Shown here piece by piece: positions 24,773-35,032 of a DNA stretch of 64,000 bases (the first letter of the stretch is position 1; every line of letters starts with the position of its first letter). Origin of the DNA: CAVQDV01 sp963711375. Its GTDB lineage: Bacteria; Pseudomonadota; Gammaproteobacteria; Coxiellales; Coxiellaceae. The notes under the pieces are model-generated. The model was not told the DNA's origin. It did no database searches and saw only the letters and a program-made list of their open reading frames with translations. The DNA is taken from contig CAVQDV010000005.1 in NCBI GenBank assembly GCA_963711375.1, forward strand, positions 248,001 through 312,000. Direction: 5' to 3'. The position numbers were made by a program, and so were the translations under genes.

Positions 24773-25717
24773 CTAAAAACGACCAGGCCGATAAGCGGAT
24801 ACTCTTTCTTCAACAGCACTCACATCGGGATTATCGAGCATCATATTTTCCATAAAACTTTGTAAACATTTTTTAAAATCACTTCCTAATTCAGGATGTT
24901 TTACTGCAAATGCAAGCGTTGCTTCCAAATATCCCAGCTTACTTCCACAATCATAGCGCCTTCCCTGGAACTGTAGAGAATAAACAGATTGGTCGACGAG
25001 AAGACTTGCTATCGCATCGGTCAGTTGAATTTCTCCACCAGAGCCTTTGAGCGTACGTTCCAATAAAAAAAATATTTCGGGAGTGAGAATATAGCGACCA
25101 ACGACCGCTAAGTCTGAAGGTGCTTTTTCTGGGCTTGGTTTTTCGACAATTCCGCGAATTTTACTAAGTGCTTGATCTCTCTGCGCCAGGTCAACAATAC
25201 CGTATTTGTAGCTATCTTTGGGCAGTATTTTTTGAACGGCCACTACGCTAGTATGATGTTTCTTAAAAGCCCCTAGCATTTGTTGAAGGCAAGATTGTTT
25301 CGCACAATCAATTAAATCGTCTGCCAATAAAACCGCGAAAGGCTCATTACCGATTAATTCTTTTGCACATAATACGGCATGGCCTAAGCCTAGAGGGGCA
25401 TGTTGTTGAACATATTGACAGGTAACACCAGCGGGCAAAATATTTCGAACCACTTGGAGCAATTCATTTTTACCGACTTCAATTAAATTAGTCTCTAATT
25501 TTGCATTACGGCTAAAATAATTTTCAATCGCCTGCTGTCTGGCATCATTCGTCACGAAAATAAAATGAGTTATTCCCGCTTTAATCGCCTCTTCTACGGC
25601 GTACTGAATGACAGGCTTATCCACGATGGGGAACATTTCTTTTGGGCCCCCTTTCGTTGCTGGTAAAAAACGCGTCCCCAACCCAGCCACTGGGAAAACA
25701 GCTTTCCTTATTTCCAT
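24773..25717 (-). CDS. galU: UTP-glucose-1-phosphate uridylyltransferase
   Basis: A 314-residue GalU, which makes UDP-glucose from UTP and glucose-1-phosphate. The nucleotide-binding signature AVFPVAGLGTRFLPATKG is at residues 6-23, followed by PKEMFPIVDKPVIQYAVEEA. Further pieces are GLGHAVLCAK and GIVEKPSPEKAPS, the length is normal, and K/D catalytic surroundings are present. It lies 46 bp after the cyclic glucan synthase, on the same strand, so it can supply that enzyme's donor substrate. Confidence 0.97.
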   Translation of the reverse strand: MEIRKAVFPVAGLGTRFLPATKGGPKEMFPIVDKPVIQYAVEEAIKAGITHFIFVTNDARQQAIENYFSRNAKLETNLIEVGKNELLQVVRNILPAGVTCQYVQQHAPLGLGHAVLCAKELIGNEPFAVLLADDLIDCAKQSCLQQMLGAFKKHHTSVVAVQKILPKDSYKYGIVDLAQRDQALSKIRGIVEKPSPEKAPSDLAVVGRYILTPEIFFLLERTLKGSGGEIQLTDAIASLLVDQSVYSLQFQGRRYDCGSKLGYLEATLAFAVKHPELGSDFKKCLQSFMENMMLDNPDVSAVEERVSAYRPGRF

Positions 25718-25763
25718 TTCACTTCCTTGTGATTTGTTCTTTTTATTATGACATAAATTTCTG

Positions 25764-28700
25764 TCAATTTGTATTTACTTTGACCTGGTGGACCTTTCCA
25801 TCATCCATCAAAGGAATAATATTTCCATCTATTTCGACCCCATCCAACAAAACGCCGCCTTCATTCGCACGTGTGAACATAATGTTGTACAGCGTGTTCT
25901 CATGACGGTAATCCACTTGGAAATCCTCCCAAGCATCCGGAAGATTAGGTGCCAACCTCAAGCGTTTACCTTCTTCCAAATGAATACCCAGCAAGGTCCC
26001 CGTAATCAAGCGATATAACCAACCCGCAGATCCGGTATACCAACTCCAACCGCCACGCCCAACATTAGGCGCCACGCTATAAACATCGGCCGCCAGTACA
26101 TAGGGTTCAATTTTATAAATACTAATTTCGGTGGAGTCACGACCATGATTAATAGGATTGAGAATCCGAAAAAGCTGCCAGGCCAGCTCTTTTTCACCTA
26201 ATTCAGCAAATGCCATTGCCGCCCAAATGGCAGCATGCGTGTATTGGCCACCGTTTTCTCGTATGCCAGGAACATAGCCTTCAATATAACCGGGATTGGG
26301 TTTTGATTTGTCGAAAGGCGGATCCAACAACTTAATTAAACCATCCGGAACACTAACTAAATAATGATAAAGTGAGGCCATTGCTTGTTTAGAACGATCA
26401 GGACTGCCTGCGCCCGACAATACCGACCAACTCTGGGCGATCGAATCAATCCGACATTCCATATTGCCTGCTGATCCCATCGGAGAACCATCGTCGAAAT
26501 ACGCGCGACGGTACCAATCCCCGTCCCACGCATGAGTTTCTATCTGCTGTTGTAGTTTAGTACTTTCTGTATTACAGCGGAGAGCAAAGGCTTCATCTCC
26601 AAATCGCCTAGCGAGTGGAGCGAAACTTTCGAGCACGCGGTATAAGAAAAAGCCTAACCAGACGCTTTCTCCCCTACCCTCGATACCAACCAAACTCATC
26701 CCATCATTCCAATCACCTGAACCCATTAGCGGTAAGCCATGGGCCCCAAATCTCAAACCATGATTAATGGCTCGAACCGCATGTTGATACAAACTCGCGG
26801 TTTCACTGCCCTGAATGGGTAATTCATAATAAGACTCTTCATCTTCATTCAGCGGGCGTCCCTGGAGAAACGGAATAGCTTCATCAAGGATGGCCATGTC
26901 CCCTGTCGTTTCAACATAGTGACATAGCGCAAACGGAAGCCATAAGTAGTCATCCGAGCATCGAGTTCGAACACCGCGATTTTGGGGTGGGTGCCACCAA
27001 TGCTGCACATCACCCTCTTCAAACTGATGAGCTGCCGAAAGAATAATTTGCTGACGAAATAATTCTGGGTCTACACAGGGCAAAGACATGACATCTTGCA
27101 ATTGATCACGAAACCCAAAAGCACCTCCTGATTGATAGTAGCCAGTACGTCCATATAAACGACTCGACAGTATTTGATAGAGCAACCAACCGTTGGCTAA
27201 GAAATTCAGTGCAGGGTCAGGTGTGCGGACCTGTAGCACACTTAGAGTTTCCTTCCAATAATGGCGAGTGGCTTCTAAAGCGGTTTCTGCAGCTAGCCCA
27301 CCATGGAAGCGCTCTGCTAATGCATAAGCCTCTTGTCTGTTTCGGCCAAGCCCTAAGGTAAAGACTATCTCTCGGGTTTGATCCTCTGGCAAATCGAATG
27401 AGATCTGAATCGCCCCACAGGGATCCAGGCCAGAACCTACCCGTCCGGAAAGACGTTTACGGGTCAAGGCGGCAGGATATTGATGACTTCCATTTCGACC
27501 GAGAAATTCCATTCGATCTCCCGTGACAGTCCGTGACAATAAACCCAGACTAGGGGTAGCTGCATCAAAAAATGCCGTTCGCTCACTAAACTCCGTATTG
27601 TAATGATTTTGCGCGAAAAGAGCTCCACTCGGAGAGAGTTCGGTAAGGATATGCAGAGCATTCTTCATTCGCAATTCCCCTAGCACCCAGGCGACAAAAC
27701 CGGTAGCCGAGAGCTGACGACGCCGAAAAGAAGCATTGCGAATTTTTAAAACGGCAAACTTAACCGAAGCATCCAAAGCCACATATACCCATAACTCAGA
27801 GTGAATACCGTCTTCCACATGCTCGAAGACACTGTAACCAAAACCGTGTCGAATTTGATAATCCCCTCGCCCACGGCAAGGCAATGCTGTGGGTGACCAA
27901 AGCAATCCGCTTTCCTCATCTCTCAAATAAAACGCTTCTCCGCCCGAATCTTTCAGCGGGTCATTATCCCAAGGCGTAAGGCGAAATTCATGAGCATTTT
28001 CCGCCCAGGTGTAACCTTGGCCACTTTCAGACACGAGAGTACCAAAGTGGGGATTTGCCAGAATATTAGCCCAAGGGGCGGGGGTGCTTCCACCTTCAGG
28101 TAATCGTATAAGGTATTCATCCCCAGCCAACGTGAATCCACCGAGACCATTAAAAAATTGTAAGCCCTCAGGAAGAGGAGCCAATTTCTCGTTTATTAAT
28201 GGATGGATTAGCTTGCTAATATTCAAGGCTGGCATCAAAGGTCGACCTACTCGACGTTGGCTCATTTGATCTTTCAATGAGCCGGCTTTATCCGAAAGAA
28301 CCACTCGAGCTACAGATTGAAACAGAATGCGATCCTCAACGGGAACTTGTTCTGCAACTCGAACCACCGCATTGCCATTCGCCAAACTCACGAGCTGATC
28401 TTGTAAGGTATGCCGATAACTCATGCGCTCTTCATTCAATATAATCAAATCGACAAAGAGACCTTTGTGTCGCCAATAGGCTTGCGCTTGAAGTAATTGA
28501 CGCGCCAAATCGATGTTAGAGGCATCTTCGATAAACAGAAGGACTATCGGTAAATCCCCTGAAATTGAATAACCCCACAAACTGGATTGCCCGCGTCGGT
28601 TATTGGCCAAAATGGCCGGATCTGCACGACGCGCATGACTAGCATAGAGGATAGCGCTGGCAAGCTTCCCGTAAAGCTGCGCGTTCGCCTCTGTCATATT

Positions 28701-31700
28701 AAGTTGGTGCAAAAGCACCTGCCCATGCGTCCAAGCAAGTTCAAAAATACGGTTTGCCAAATTGCGATCCTGATATTTTTCAACCAAGGCAACAGCATTC
28801 GAACGCGTCTCAGCCACACCCGTTAGAAGATCTAAGGTTACTAAAGCATCCGGTTCGAGAAGCACCCGACAACGAATGGCCACGATAGGATCCAGCACGG
28901 CACCCTTCGTATTAGACAAAAAGCCTGGCTCTAGCATCGCCAATGGCTCTGCCACACTGCGACCACGTCCAATAAAACGAGAACGATCCGTTTCATAAGA
29001 GTAATCAAGGGGCTGGCCACCGTAAACATTGAGCAGATGAAACATCCATGGCGAAGTGGTTTTCTGATCGCGTGGACGACGAGTCGCCAAAATGGCCTGT
29101 TTTTCTGGGAGAATTTCCGTTTCCACAAACAAATTCCCAAAAGCAGGCTGCGTTTGATCCGAGGCTTGTGGAGCTAACACGATTTCAGCGTAACTTGTGA
29201 ATTCAATGGTTCGACGAGTGGCGCTACGATTGTGAATTCTTAATCGACGTAATTCAATGTCATCCTCGGGAGATACCACGACTTCAGTATGCAAATCCAA
29301 GCCTCGATCACTCCGAGAAAATACGGCATGGCCTTCTGAAAAGACGGATTTAAAATTTTCAACAGAGCCTGCCGTGGGTTGATAATTCGTCGACCAAAAT
29401 TCGCCTGTTGCCACATCGCAGACATAGCTAAATAAACCCCAGTCATCACAGGCACTGTCTTCTCTCCAGCGAGTAACGGCAATATTTTGCCAGCGACTGT
29501 AGCCACCACCAGCCTGCGAAAGCACCACATGATAGCGGCCATTCGACAGTAACTGAACTTGAGGGGTGCGAGTGTTAGGGGTAGAAAATACCCGTAATGT
29601 GGCTTCTGGACGCTCTGAAATCGCAGCCCCCTCCATCGTTTTGGGGATTCGTAAATAGGAAGCCGTTGGTTTAGGAATGCGTTCTTGCAAGAGGAGGAGC
29701 GTCGCCTGAAATAAAGGATCGGCTACAAAACGCTTTTGCATTGGCCGATTATGCAGCAAATAAGAAAATGATAAAAAGCTCATCCCATGATGATGTGCCA
29801 TAAATGAGCGGATCAAGACTCTTTTGCTTTCTTGCGGTAATCGGGCCAGAGTATAGTCAATGGCTTCATAAAAACCATAACGGCCTACTGCATATTCCTT
29901 TTCTAAACGCTGCAAATTCTGGCAGGCGGCTTCCGGGGCCACCATTAAGGCCATTATGGTCGCATACGGCGCAATGACTAAATCCTCTTCCAGCCCACGT
30001 TTCAAACCTAATCCAGGCACACCAAAAGCCCTATACAAGTAATTAAATTGCCTATCAACGGCATTATACCCCGATTCCGATACCCCCCAAGGAACCCCAT
30101 GCAGCTGGCCATAAGCGATCTGCTGACTAACGGCAGCATGGTAGGTTTGATCCAGCAAAGTACCTGGGTAGGTTGGCATAACCAGGAGTGGCATTAAATA
30201 CTCAAACATTGAGCCGCTCCACGAGATGAGAATAGGCTCTCCACCACTTGAAACTAAAAGTCGGCCAAGCGAAAACCAACTTTCTTGGTGGACTTGCCCT
30301 TGAGCAATCGCAACGAAACTGCCTAATCGAGCTTCTGAAGAAAGCAAATCATAAGTGCCTGAGTCCCTTCTCTGTTCGTCGACATTGAAACCAATGGTCA
30401 TTAAGTGGTTAGCCTGATCGTAGAGAAAATTCACATCCATTTGCGCCAGGGACAAGGCCTGTTCAGCGAGCGCCTCAATCTGTTCTATCCGGTCATTGGC
30501 TTCTGGAATTTGTCGAAGGCTTACATGATTTTCTATATCCACTTCTTCAGACAAGAAACCGAGTTCGTTCCTCAGTGCATAACACTGCATCAATAATTTG
30601 TTCGACCATTCCAATTTTAGATTCGAGAGATCAGGCTCTCCACAAAGTACAGAAAGCTGTTCCGCTGCCAAACACAATTCCTTAGCGCAAGCGAGCGCTT
30701 TTGGCCAATCTGTAAATAAGGTTCTCGAGTCAAATAGTAATTGTTGAAAATAACGTAGGGCAGAGGGCTCTTGATCGGTGAAATAAGTGGCCAAAACTTC
30801 CCAGGTATCTTCCAAGCCATTCAAATAGCGAACATTCAATAAGGGCTCGTCTGGAAGTGCTAGCAAGCCTTGCCGCAGTGTCAAAAGGTGACCCGCCAAA
30901 TTTCCACTATCCACTGTCGACACGTAGCGCGGCAAGAGCGGAGCTAGTGTTTCGGTACTATACCAGTTATACAAATGGCCTCGATATCGTTCTAGGCTTT
31001 GCATCGTGTTCAAGGCATTCTCAGTGCGCTCTAATAGCTGTTTCATCGTGATATAGCCAAAATCATAAGCCGTCAAATTGGCCAGAAGGGATAAACCCAT
31101 ATTGGTTGGAGAGGTGCGTCTTGCCAACACTTCTACGGGCTCTTCTTGAAAATTATCCGGCGGCAGCCAATGATCTTCGGCCGTAATAAAGGTCTCAAAA
31201 AATCCCCACGTCTTACGAGCCATTCTGTGCAGGAAGCGTATCTGCAAAGGATCCAATTTGGGTTCCTTTTGTTGATAAGGCTGGCTTAACCAGCGCGTGG
31301 TGAAGGGAGATGTCAGCCAAAGCAGTAATAATGGCAGGGACAATATTAGGGAATTAAACTTTGCACTGGATATCAGAACCACCGCAGCAACAATTGCGAC
31401 TGCAGGTCCTGCCCACATCGTCCTCAGCCACGCGAGAGGGGTATCCTTAAGACGTCGATCCACTTGATCCGAGGGCATCCACTCCAGCAAATGGCGTTTC
31501 GTCACTAGCATTCGCCAAGCTGTGCGTAGAATTGCGCCAAGCGTGTAGCCAGCTTCAAAGGGCAAACAGGCTAAGTATAAAGTCAATTGAGCCGCACATT
31601 TTGTAGCGGCTCGGCTGGTTGTCATCAGATGCTGGTGAGGCAACATATCGCTCGGTTTTCGAATTAATTCCAGCAGAGTTTTTACCAGAGTTGGTAAAAC

Positions 31701-34253
31701 GACGATGACGAAAATAATATCAAACCAAAAAGCCGTAGCGGGTAATATCGTCCAATTCAAAGCAAACAGCAACATTAATACGATGGGTACCAGGCTTCGC
31801 CTTAAGTTATCCCATAATTTGAATTTTGATAAAAAAGACAGGGTATTCTGGTGAAATATCCAGCCGGACAATTGCCAATCGCCACGGATCCAGCGAGTGC
31901 GACGCTTAACATCCGCGAGATAACTTCCGGGCGATCTTTCATACAAAGGCAGATCGCTTAAAAAACCAGAACGCAAGTAGCAACCTTCCAGCAAGTCATG
32001 ACTGAGGATCTTGTTGTCGGGGAAACGATCTCCCAAAATCTGTTTGAATAAATCAACATCATAGATCCCTTTTCCAACAAAAGAACCCTCTTGAAAGAGA
32101 TCTTGGTAAACATCCGATACCGTTCGGGTATAGGGATCAATCCCAAATTCACTACCACAAAGCCGGACATAACGAGTTTGGCCAGAGAGCGCTAGGGCCT
32201 CGGCCACGCGTGGCTGCAAAATACCGTAGCCGGCAACGACTTTCTGCTTTAATGCATCCAAACAGGGACGATTAAGCGGATGCGCCATGGTAGCAACGAA
32301 CTGTCGCGCAGACTCGCGAGGCAATTGGGTATCGCTATCCAGCGTAATGACATATTTAATCTCGGAAAGCACTTCTGTTCGCCCCACTATCTTAGAAAAA
32401 GGGGTTTGAATATTTCCTCTTAATAAATTATTTAAGGCATTTAATTTCCCGCGCTTACGCTCCTTGCCCATCCACACATTCTCACAGGCATTCCATTCAC
32501 GAGGACGATGACAGAGAAAAAAAATATCGTATTCTTCATCGGAATACTGCTTATTCAATTCTGAAATCCGCTCTTCTGCCAACGTGAGCAAGGCGGCATC
32601 CTCCGGCATTTTTTCTTCGGGTGCATCATTGAAATCGGTGAGCAACATAAAATGCAAATGACGATCCTGATTACCCAGAAAACGCACCTCCAAGGCTTCT
32701 ATCATGGATTCAACTTGTTCTGCACTTCCCAACAAGGTTGGCACCACTACCAAGGTACGAAACTCAAGCGGGATGCCTTCCTTAAAATCCATTCGGGGTA
32801 AGCCCCTTGGTTCCACCAGTAGGGTCGCGCCTAAATTAACCAAAGCCAAAGCCAGTTGACTGCCAGAAATGGCCAACACGACTCCTAAGACCAATAGCCA
32901 TCCCTGACTAAGACCGCTTTCACTAGCCCGTAAGACCAGCCAGTAAACCAGCCCAAGGGTAACTAAGGCGATACTTCCTAAATAGCTCAATACGGCCCAG
33001 CGGCTAAACCAGTAGCTAAGCTTCTCCTTAATTGAAGTACGCATTCCCAGAGTTTTTATGAGTTCCTGAAAGCCTTTGTCAATAAGATAAAATCCCACAT
33101 GAGCAAAGCGAGCTTTCTCAGAATCGGCATCCTCACTTATGCCCATTTCTTTAGCCTTAGTGTTCGCTAACTCGATCGCGAGACTCGCAACGTCTGACTC
33201 AGTTCGCTTACTTTTTTTAGAAAGGCTTTCCACGACATGTCGATATCGGTCACGAGTATTAAAATCCATTTTTTCGTAAGTACCTGTCGGATCATTTCGA
33301 AGTGTCTGATCTACTAGGCTCATCGACTCAACAAAATCTCGCCAATCCACTTCACTTAAGCGCCGCAAACTGGCAATACTATTGCTGATGGTCAATTGAT
33401 TGGCCGCCTGATGAGTATTCTCTTCCTGAACCATTTGTTCCGTGGTCCAACCCTCTTCTGACAAACGTTGCTCCATCCAACTCAGGGGCAATCCAAGGGC
33501 CGCACCCTGCAAACGCCGAGCTAACTCAGCGACAAATGCACTTCTCATGGGTGGCTGGGATCGCGCCATATCGGCAATGATAATCACGAGTTTTTGAGGC
33601 TCTGAGACCGCAACCTCCACCATAAGGTCGGCCCAATGAGCGGCCAGATTACGGTCATTTCGGTCGGCTACAATTCGTTTACTGGCACTACTTAAATTCT
33701 CAATTAACGCAACGCCTAAAGTAATGGGAATCGCCCATAATTCCCCGAGTGTCAGTGGTGTTACACTTTGATAAGCGGTCACAAAGCGGCTCACATTTTC
33801 TAAATCCCAGCGTCCATCTCCATGTTCAATAATTTCCAACGCAATGTCATAGACCCTTGGATAGCCTCTCAAGCTGCCTTCTAATTGCGGCAATGCTCTA
33901 CCATAGCCTTTCGGTAGATGGCGACGAATCGACAAAATTTGTTCTTGTATTAAATAAAAATTGTCGAGTAGCCATTCACGTGCAGGAGAAAAACTATCTC
34001 CATTTTTCGAAGATAAAATGGCGCAGGATTGGCTAATGGTCGCTTCGCTTTCTGACAAGCGATTTAATAGCATATCGGAAACGGATTTTTTCGTAAGTTT
34101 ATGCGATAAGGCCAGCGTGATGCCATGTCGTTCCATCTGGTCGACATTAAAAAGTTCTGTTGGCATCGGTGGCGGAGTTAAATGTTCACGAGAGGCTTTA
34201 TGTTTTAAATGAAGCCACTGTTGAATGTTTTTAATAAGCGTTTTGCTATCCAT
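25764..34253 (-). CDS. ndvB: Cyclic beta-1,2-glucan synthase (NdvB/ChvB family)
   Basis: A giant 2829-residue inner-membrane enzyme, matching ChvB/NdvB/Cgs (about 2830-2870). It polymerises UDP-glucose into beta-1,2-glucan, trims it and cyclises it. Order: N-terminal region (1-410); membrane helices (about 412-480); GT84/GT2-like transferase with LDSDTQLP near 638 and RRTRWIRGDWQ near 790; more membrane helices (about 815-1000); glycoamylase-like domain from about 1010; then repeated GH94 phosphorylase-like domains with GSGDWNDGM near 2511. All expected motifs are present and the frame is unbroken. It starts 8 bp after the slipin gene. Cyclic glucans act in osmoprotection and host interaction in rhizobia and Brucella; that role here is inference. 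Confidence 0.93.
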   Translation of the reverse strand: MDSKTLIKNIQQWLHLKHKASREHLTPPPMPTELFNVDQMERHGITLALSHKLTKKSVSDMLLNRLSESEATISQSCAILSSKNGDSFSPAREWLLDNFYLIQEQILSIRRHLPKGYGRALPQLEGSLRGYPRVYDIALEIIEHGDGRWDLENVSRFVTAYQSVTPLTLGELWAIPITLGVALIENLSSASKRIVADRNDRNLAAHWADLMVEVAVSEPQKLVIIIADMARSQPPMRSAFVAELARRLQGAALGLPLSWMEQRLSEEGWTTEQMVQEENTHQAANQLTISNSIASLRRLSEVDWRDFVESMSLVDQTLRNDPTGTYEKMDFNTRDRYRHVVESLSKKSKRTESDVASLAIELANTKAKEMGISEDADSEKARFAHVGFYLIDKGFQELIKTLGMRTSIKEKLSYWFSRWAVLSYLGSIALVTLGLVYWLVLRASESGLSQGWLLVLGVVLAISGSQLALALVNLGATLLVEPRGLPRMDFKEGIPLEFRTLVVVPTLLGSAEQVESMIEALEVRFLGNQDRHLHFMLLTDFNDAPEEKMPEDAALLTLAEERISELNKQYSDEEYDIFFLCHRPREWNACENVWMGKERKRGKLNALNNLLRGNIQTPFSKIVGRTEVLSEIKYVITLDSDTQLPRESARQFVATMAHPLNRPCLDALKQKVVAGYGILQPRVAEALALSGQTRYVRLCGSEFGIDPYTRTVSDVYQDLFQEGSFVGKGIYDVDLFKQILGDRFPDNKILSHDLLEGCYLRSGFLSDLPLYERSPGSYLADVKRRTRWIRGDWQLSGWIFHQNTLSFLSKFKLWDNLRRSLVPIVLMLLFALNWTILPATAFWFDIIFVIVVLPTLVKTLLELIRKPSDMLPHQHLMTTSRAATKCAAQLTLYLACLPFEAGYTLGAILRTAWRMLVTKRHLLEWMPSDQVDRRLKDTPLAWLRTMWAGPAVAIVAAVVLISSAKFNSLILSLPLLLLWLTSPFTTRWLSQPYQQKEPKLDPLQIRFLHRMARKTWGFFETFITAEDHWLPPDNFQEEPVEVLARRTSPTNMGLSLLANLTAYDFGYITMKQLLERTENALNTMQSLERYRGHLYNWYSTETLAPLLPRYVSTVDSGNLAGHLLTLRQGLLALPDEPLLNVRYLNGLEDTWEVLATYFTDQEPSALRYFQQLLFDSRTLFTDWPKALACAKELCLAAEQLSVLCGEPDLSNLKLEWSNKLLMQCYALRNELGFLSEEVDIENHVSLRQIPEANDRIEQIEALAEQALSLAQMDVNFLYDQANHLMTIGFNVDEQRRDSGTYDLLSSEARLGSFVAIAQGQVHQESWFSLGRLLVSSGGEPILISWSGSMFEYLMPLLVMPTYPGTLLDQTYHAAVSQQIAYGQLHGVPWGVSESGYNAVDRQFNYLYRAFGVPGLGLKRGLEEDLVIAPYATIMALMVAPEAACQNLQRLEKEYAVGRYGFYEAIDYTLARLPQESKRVLIRSFMAHHHGMSFLSFSYLLHNRPMQKRFVADPLFQATLLLLQERIPKPTASYLRIPKTMEGAAISERPEATLRVFSTPNTRTPQVQLLSNGRYHVVLSQAGGGYSRWQNIAVTRWREDSACDDWGLFSYVCDVATGEFWSTNYQPTAGSVENFKSVFSEGHAVFSRSDRGLDLHTEVVVSPEDDIELRRLRIHNRSATRRTIEFTSYAEIVLAPQASDQTQPAFGNLFVETEILPEKQAILATRRPRDQKTTSPWMFHLLNVYGGQPLDYSYETDRSRFIGRGRSVAEPLAMLEPGFLSNTKGAVLDPIVAIRCRVLLEPDALVTLDLLTGVAETRSNAVALVEKYQDRNLANRIFELAWTHGQVLLHQLNMTEANAQLYGKLASAILYASHARRADPAILANNRRGQSSLWGYSISGDLPIVLLFIEDASNIDLARQLLQAQAYWRHKGLFVDLIILNEERMSYRHTLQDQLVSLANGNAVVRVAEQVPVEDRILFQSVARVVLSDKAGSLKDQMSQRRVGRPLMPALNISKLIHPLINEKLAPLPEGLQFFNGLGGFTLAGDEYLIRLPEGGSTPAPWANILANPHFGTLVSESGQGYTWAENAHEFRLTPWDNDPLKDSGGEAFYLRDEESGLLWSPTALPCRGRGDYQIRHGFGYSVFEHVEDGIHSELWVYVALDASVKFAVLKIRNASFRRRQLSATGFVAWVLGELRMKNALHILTELSPSGALFAQNHYNTEFSERTAFFDAATPSLGLLSRTVTGDRMEFLGRNGSHQYPAALTRKRLSGRVGSGLDPCGAIQISFDLPEDQTREIVFTLGLGRNRQEAYALAERFHGGLAAETALEATRHYWKETLSVLQVRTPDPALNFLANGWLLYQILSSRLYGRTGYYQSGGAFGFRDQLQDVMSLPCVDPELFRQQIILSAAHQFEEGDVQHWWHPPQNRGVRTRCSDDYLWLPFALCHYVETTGDMAILDEAIPFLQGRPLNEDEESYYELPIQGSETASLYQHAVRAINHGLRFGAHGLPLMGSGDWNDGMSLVGIEGRGESVWLGFFLYRVLESFAPLARRFGDEAFALRCNTESTKLQQQIETHAWDGDWYRRAYFDDGSPMGSAGNMECRIDSIAQSWSVLSGAGSPDRSKQAMASLYHYLVSVPDGLIKLLDPPFDKSKPNPGYIEGYVPGIRENGGQYTHAAIWAAMAFAELGEKELAWQLFRILNPINHGRDSTEISIYKIEPYVLAADVYSVAPNVGRGGWSWYTGSAGWLYRLITGTLLGIHLEEGKRLRLAPNLPDAWEDFQVDYRHENTLYNIMFTRANEGGVLLDGVEIDGNIIPLMDDGKVHQVKVNTN

Positions 34254-34261
34254 GTTAAATT

Positions 34262-35011
34262 CTATTTGTTTAAGGCTTTTTGAACAGCCGCTAATAAATC
34301 AACCGGCAGTGGGAAAACAATGGTCGTGGTTTTTCCGCTGGAAATATCGATTAAGGTTTGCAGATACCGCAATTGAATGGCTTGGGGTTGTGTGGCTAAA
34401 ATCATTGCCGCTTTTTGTAGATTGGTTGCCGCTTGCAATTCACCTTCGGCATTAATGACTTTTGCTCGGCGTTCACGTTCAGCTTCTGCCTGTCTTGCGA
34501 TCGCGCGAACCATACTCTCATTTAAATCCACTTGCTTAATTTCGACATTGATAACTTTTATGCCCCAGGCATCTGTCGCCTGATCTAAAATGGTTTGAAT
34601 TGCGGCATTTAATTTATCACGCGCCGCCAGCATGTCATCTAAATCGTGCTGACCTAAAACAGAGCGTAGTGTTGTTTGTGCCAACTGACTCGTGGCTTCG
34701 TAATAATCTTGCACTTGAATAACGGCTTTTTGTGGATCGACGACGCGAAAATAAATAATCGCATTCACTCGCACCGAAACGTTGTCTTTTGAAATAACGT
34801 CTTGGCTTGGCACGTCCATGACAACCGTTCTGAGCTGAATTCTCGCGATTCGCTGAATAAACGGTACCACAATAATTAAGCCAGGACCTTTTACCTTCCA
34901 AAATCGGCCTAGTGTAAAAATAACGCCTCTTTCATATTCAATTAATATATTGATAGCTGTAAATAGCATTAACACGATAAAGCCCACGACTACATAAATT
35001 GCAATTCCCAT
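34262..35011 (-). CDS. Slipin (SPFH/stomatin-like protein)
   Basis: A 249-residue band-7/SPFH protein. An N-terminal membrane hairpin (residues 4-24) is followed by the SPFH domain: YERGVIFTLGRFWKVKGPGL, QDVISKDNVSVRVNAIIYFR, then the helical AEAERERRAKVINAEGE coiled coil. Slipins form membrane scaffolds with the NfeD-type protease encoded next to them. It lies 21 bp after nfeD and 8 bp before the glucan synthase, all on the minus strand. Confidence 0.93.
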   Translation of the reverse strand: MGIAIYVVVGFIVLMLFTAINILIEYERGVIFTLGRFWKVKGPGLIIVVPFIQRIARIQLRTVVMDVPSQDVISKDNVSVRVNAIIYFRVVDPQKAVIQVQDYYEATSQLAQTTLRSVLGQHDLDDMLAARDKLNAAIQTILDQATDAWGIKVINVEIKQVDLNESMVRAIARQAEAERERRAKVINAEGELQAATNLQKAAMILATQPQAIQLRYLQTLIDISSGKTTTIVFPLPVDLLAAVQKALNK

Positions 35012-35032
35012 AAAAAACTCCCATTGATATTT

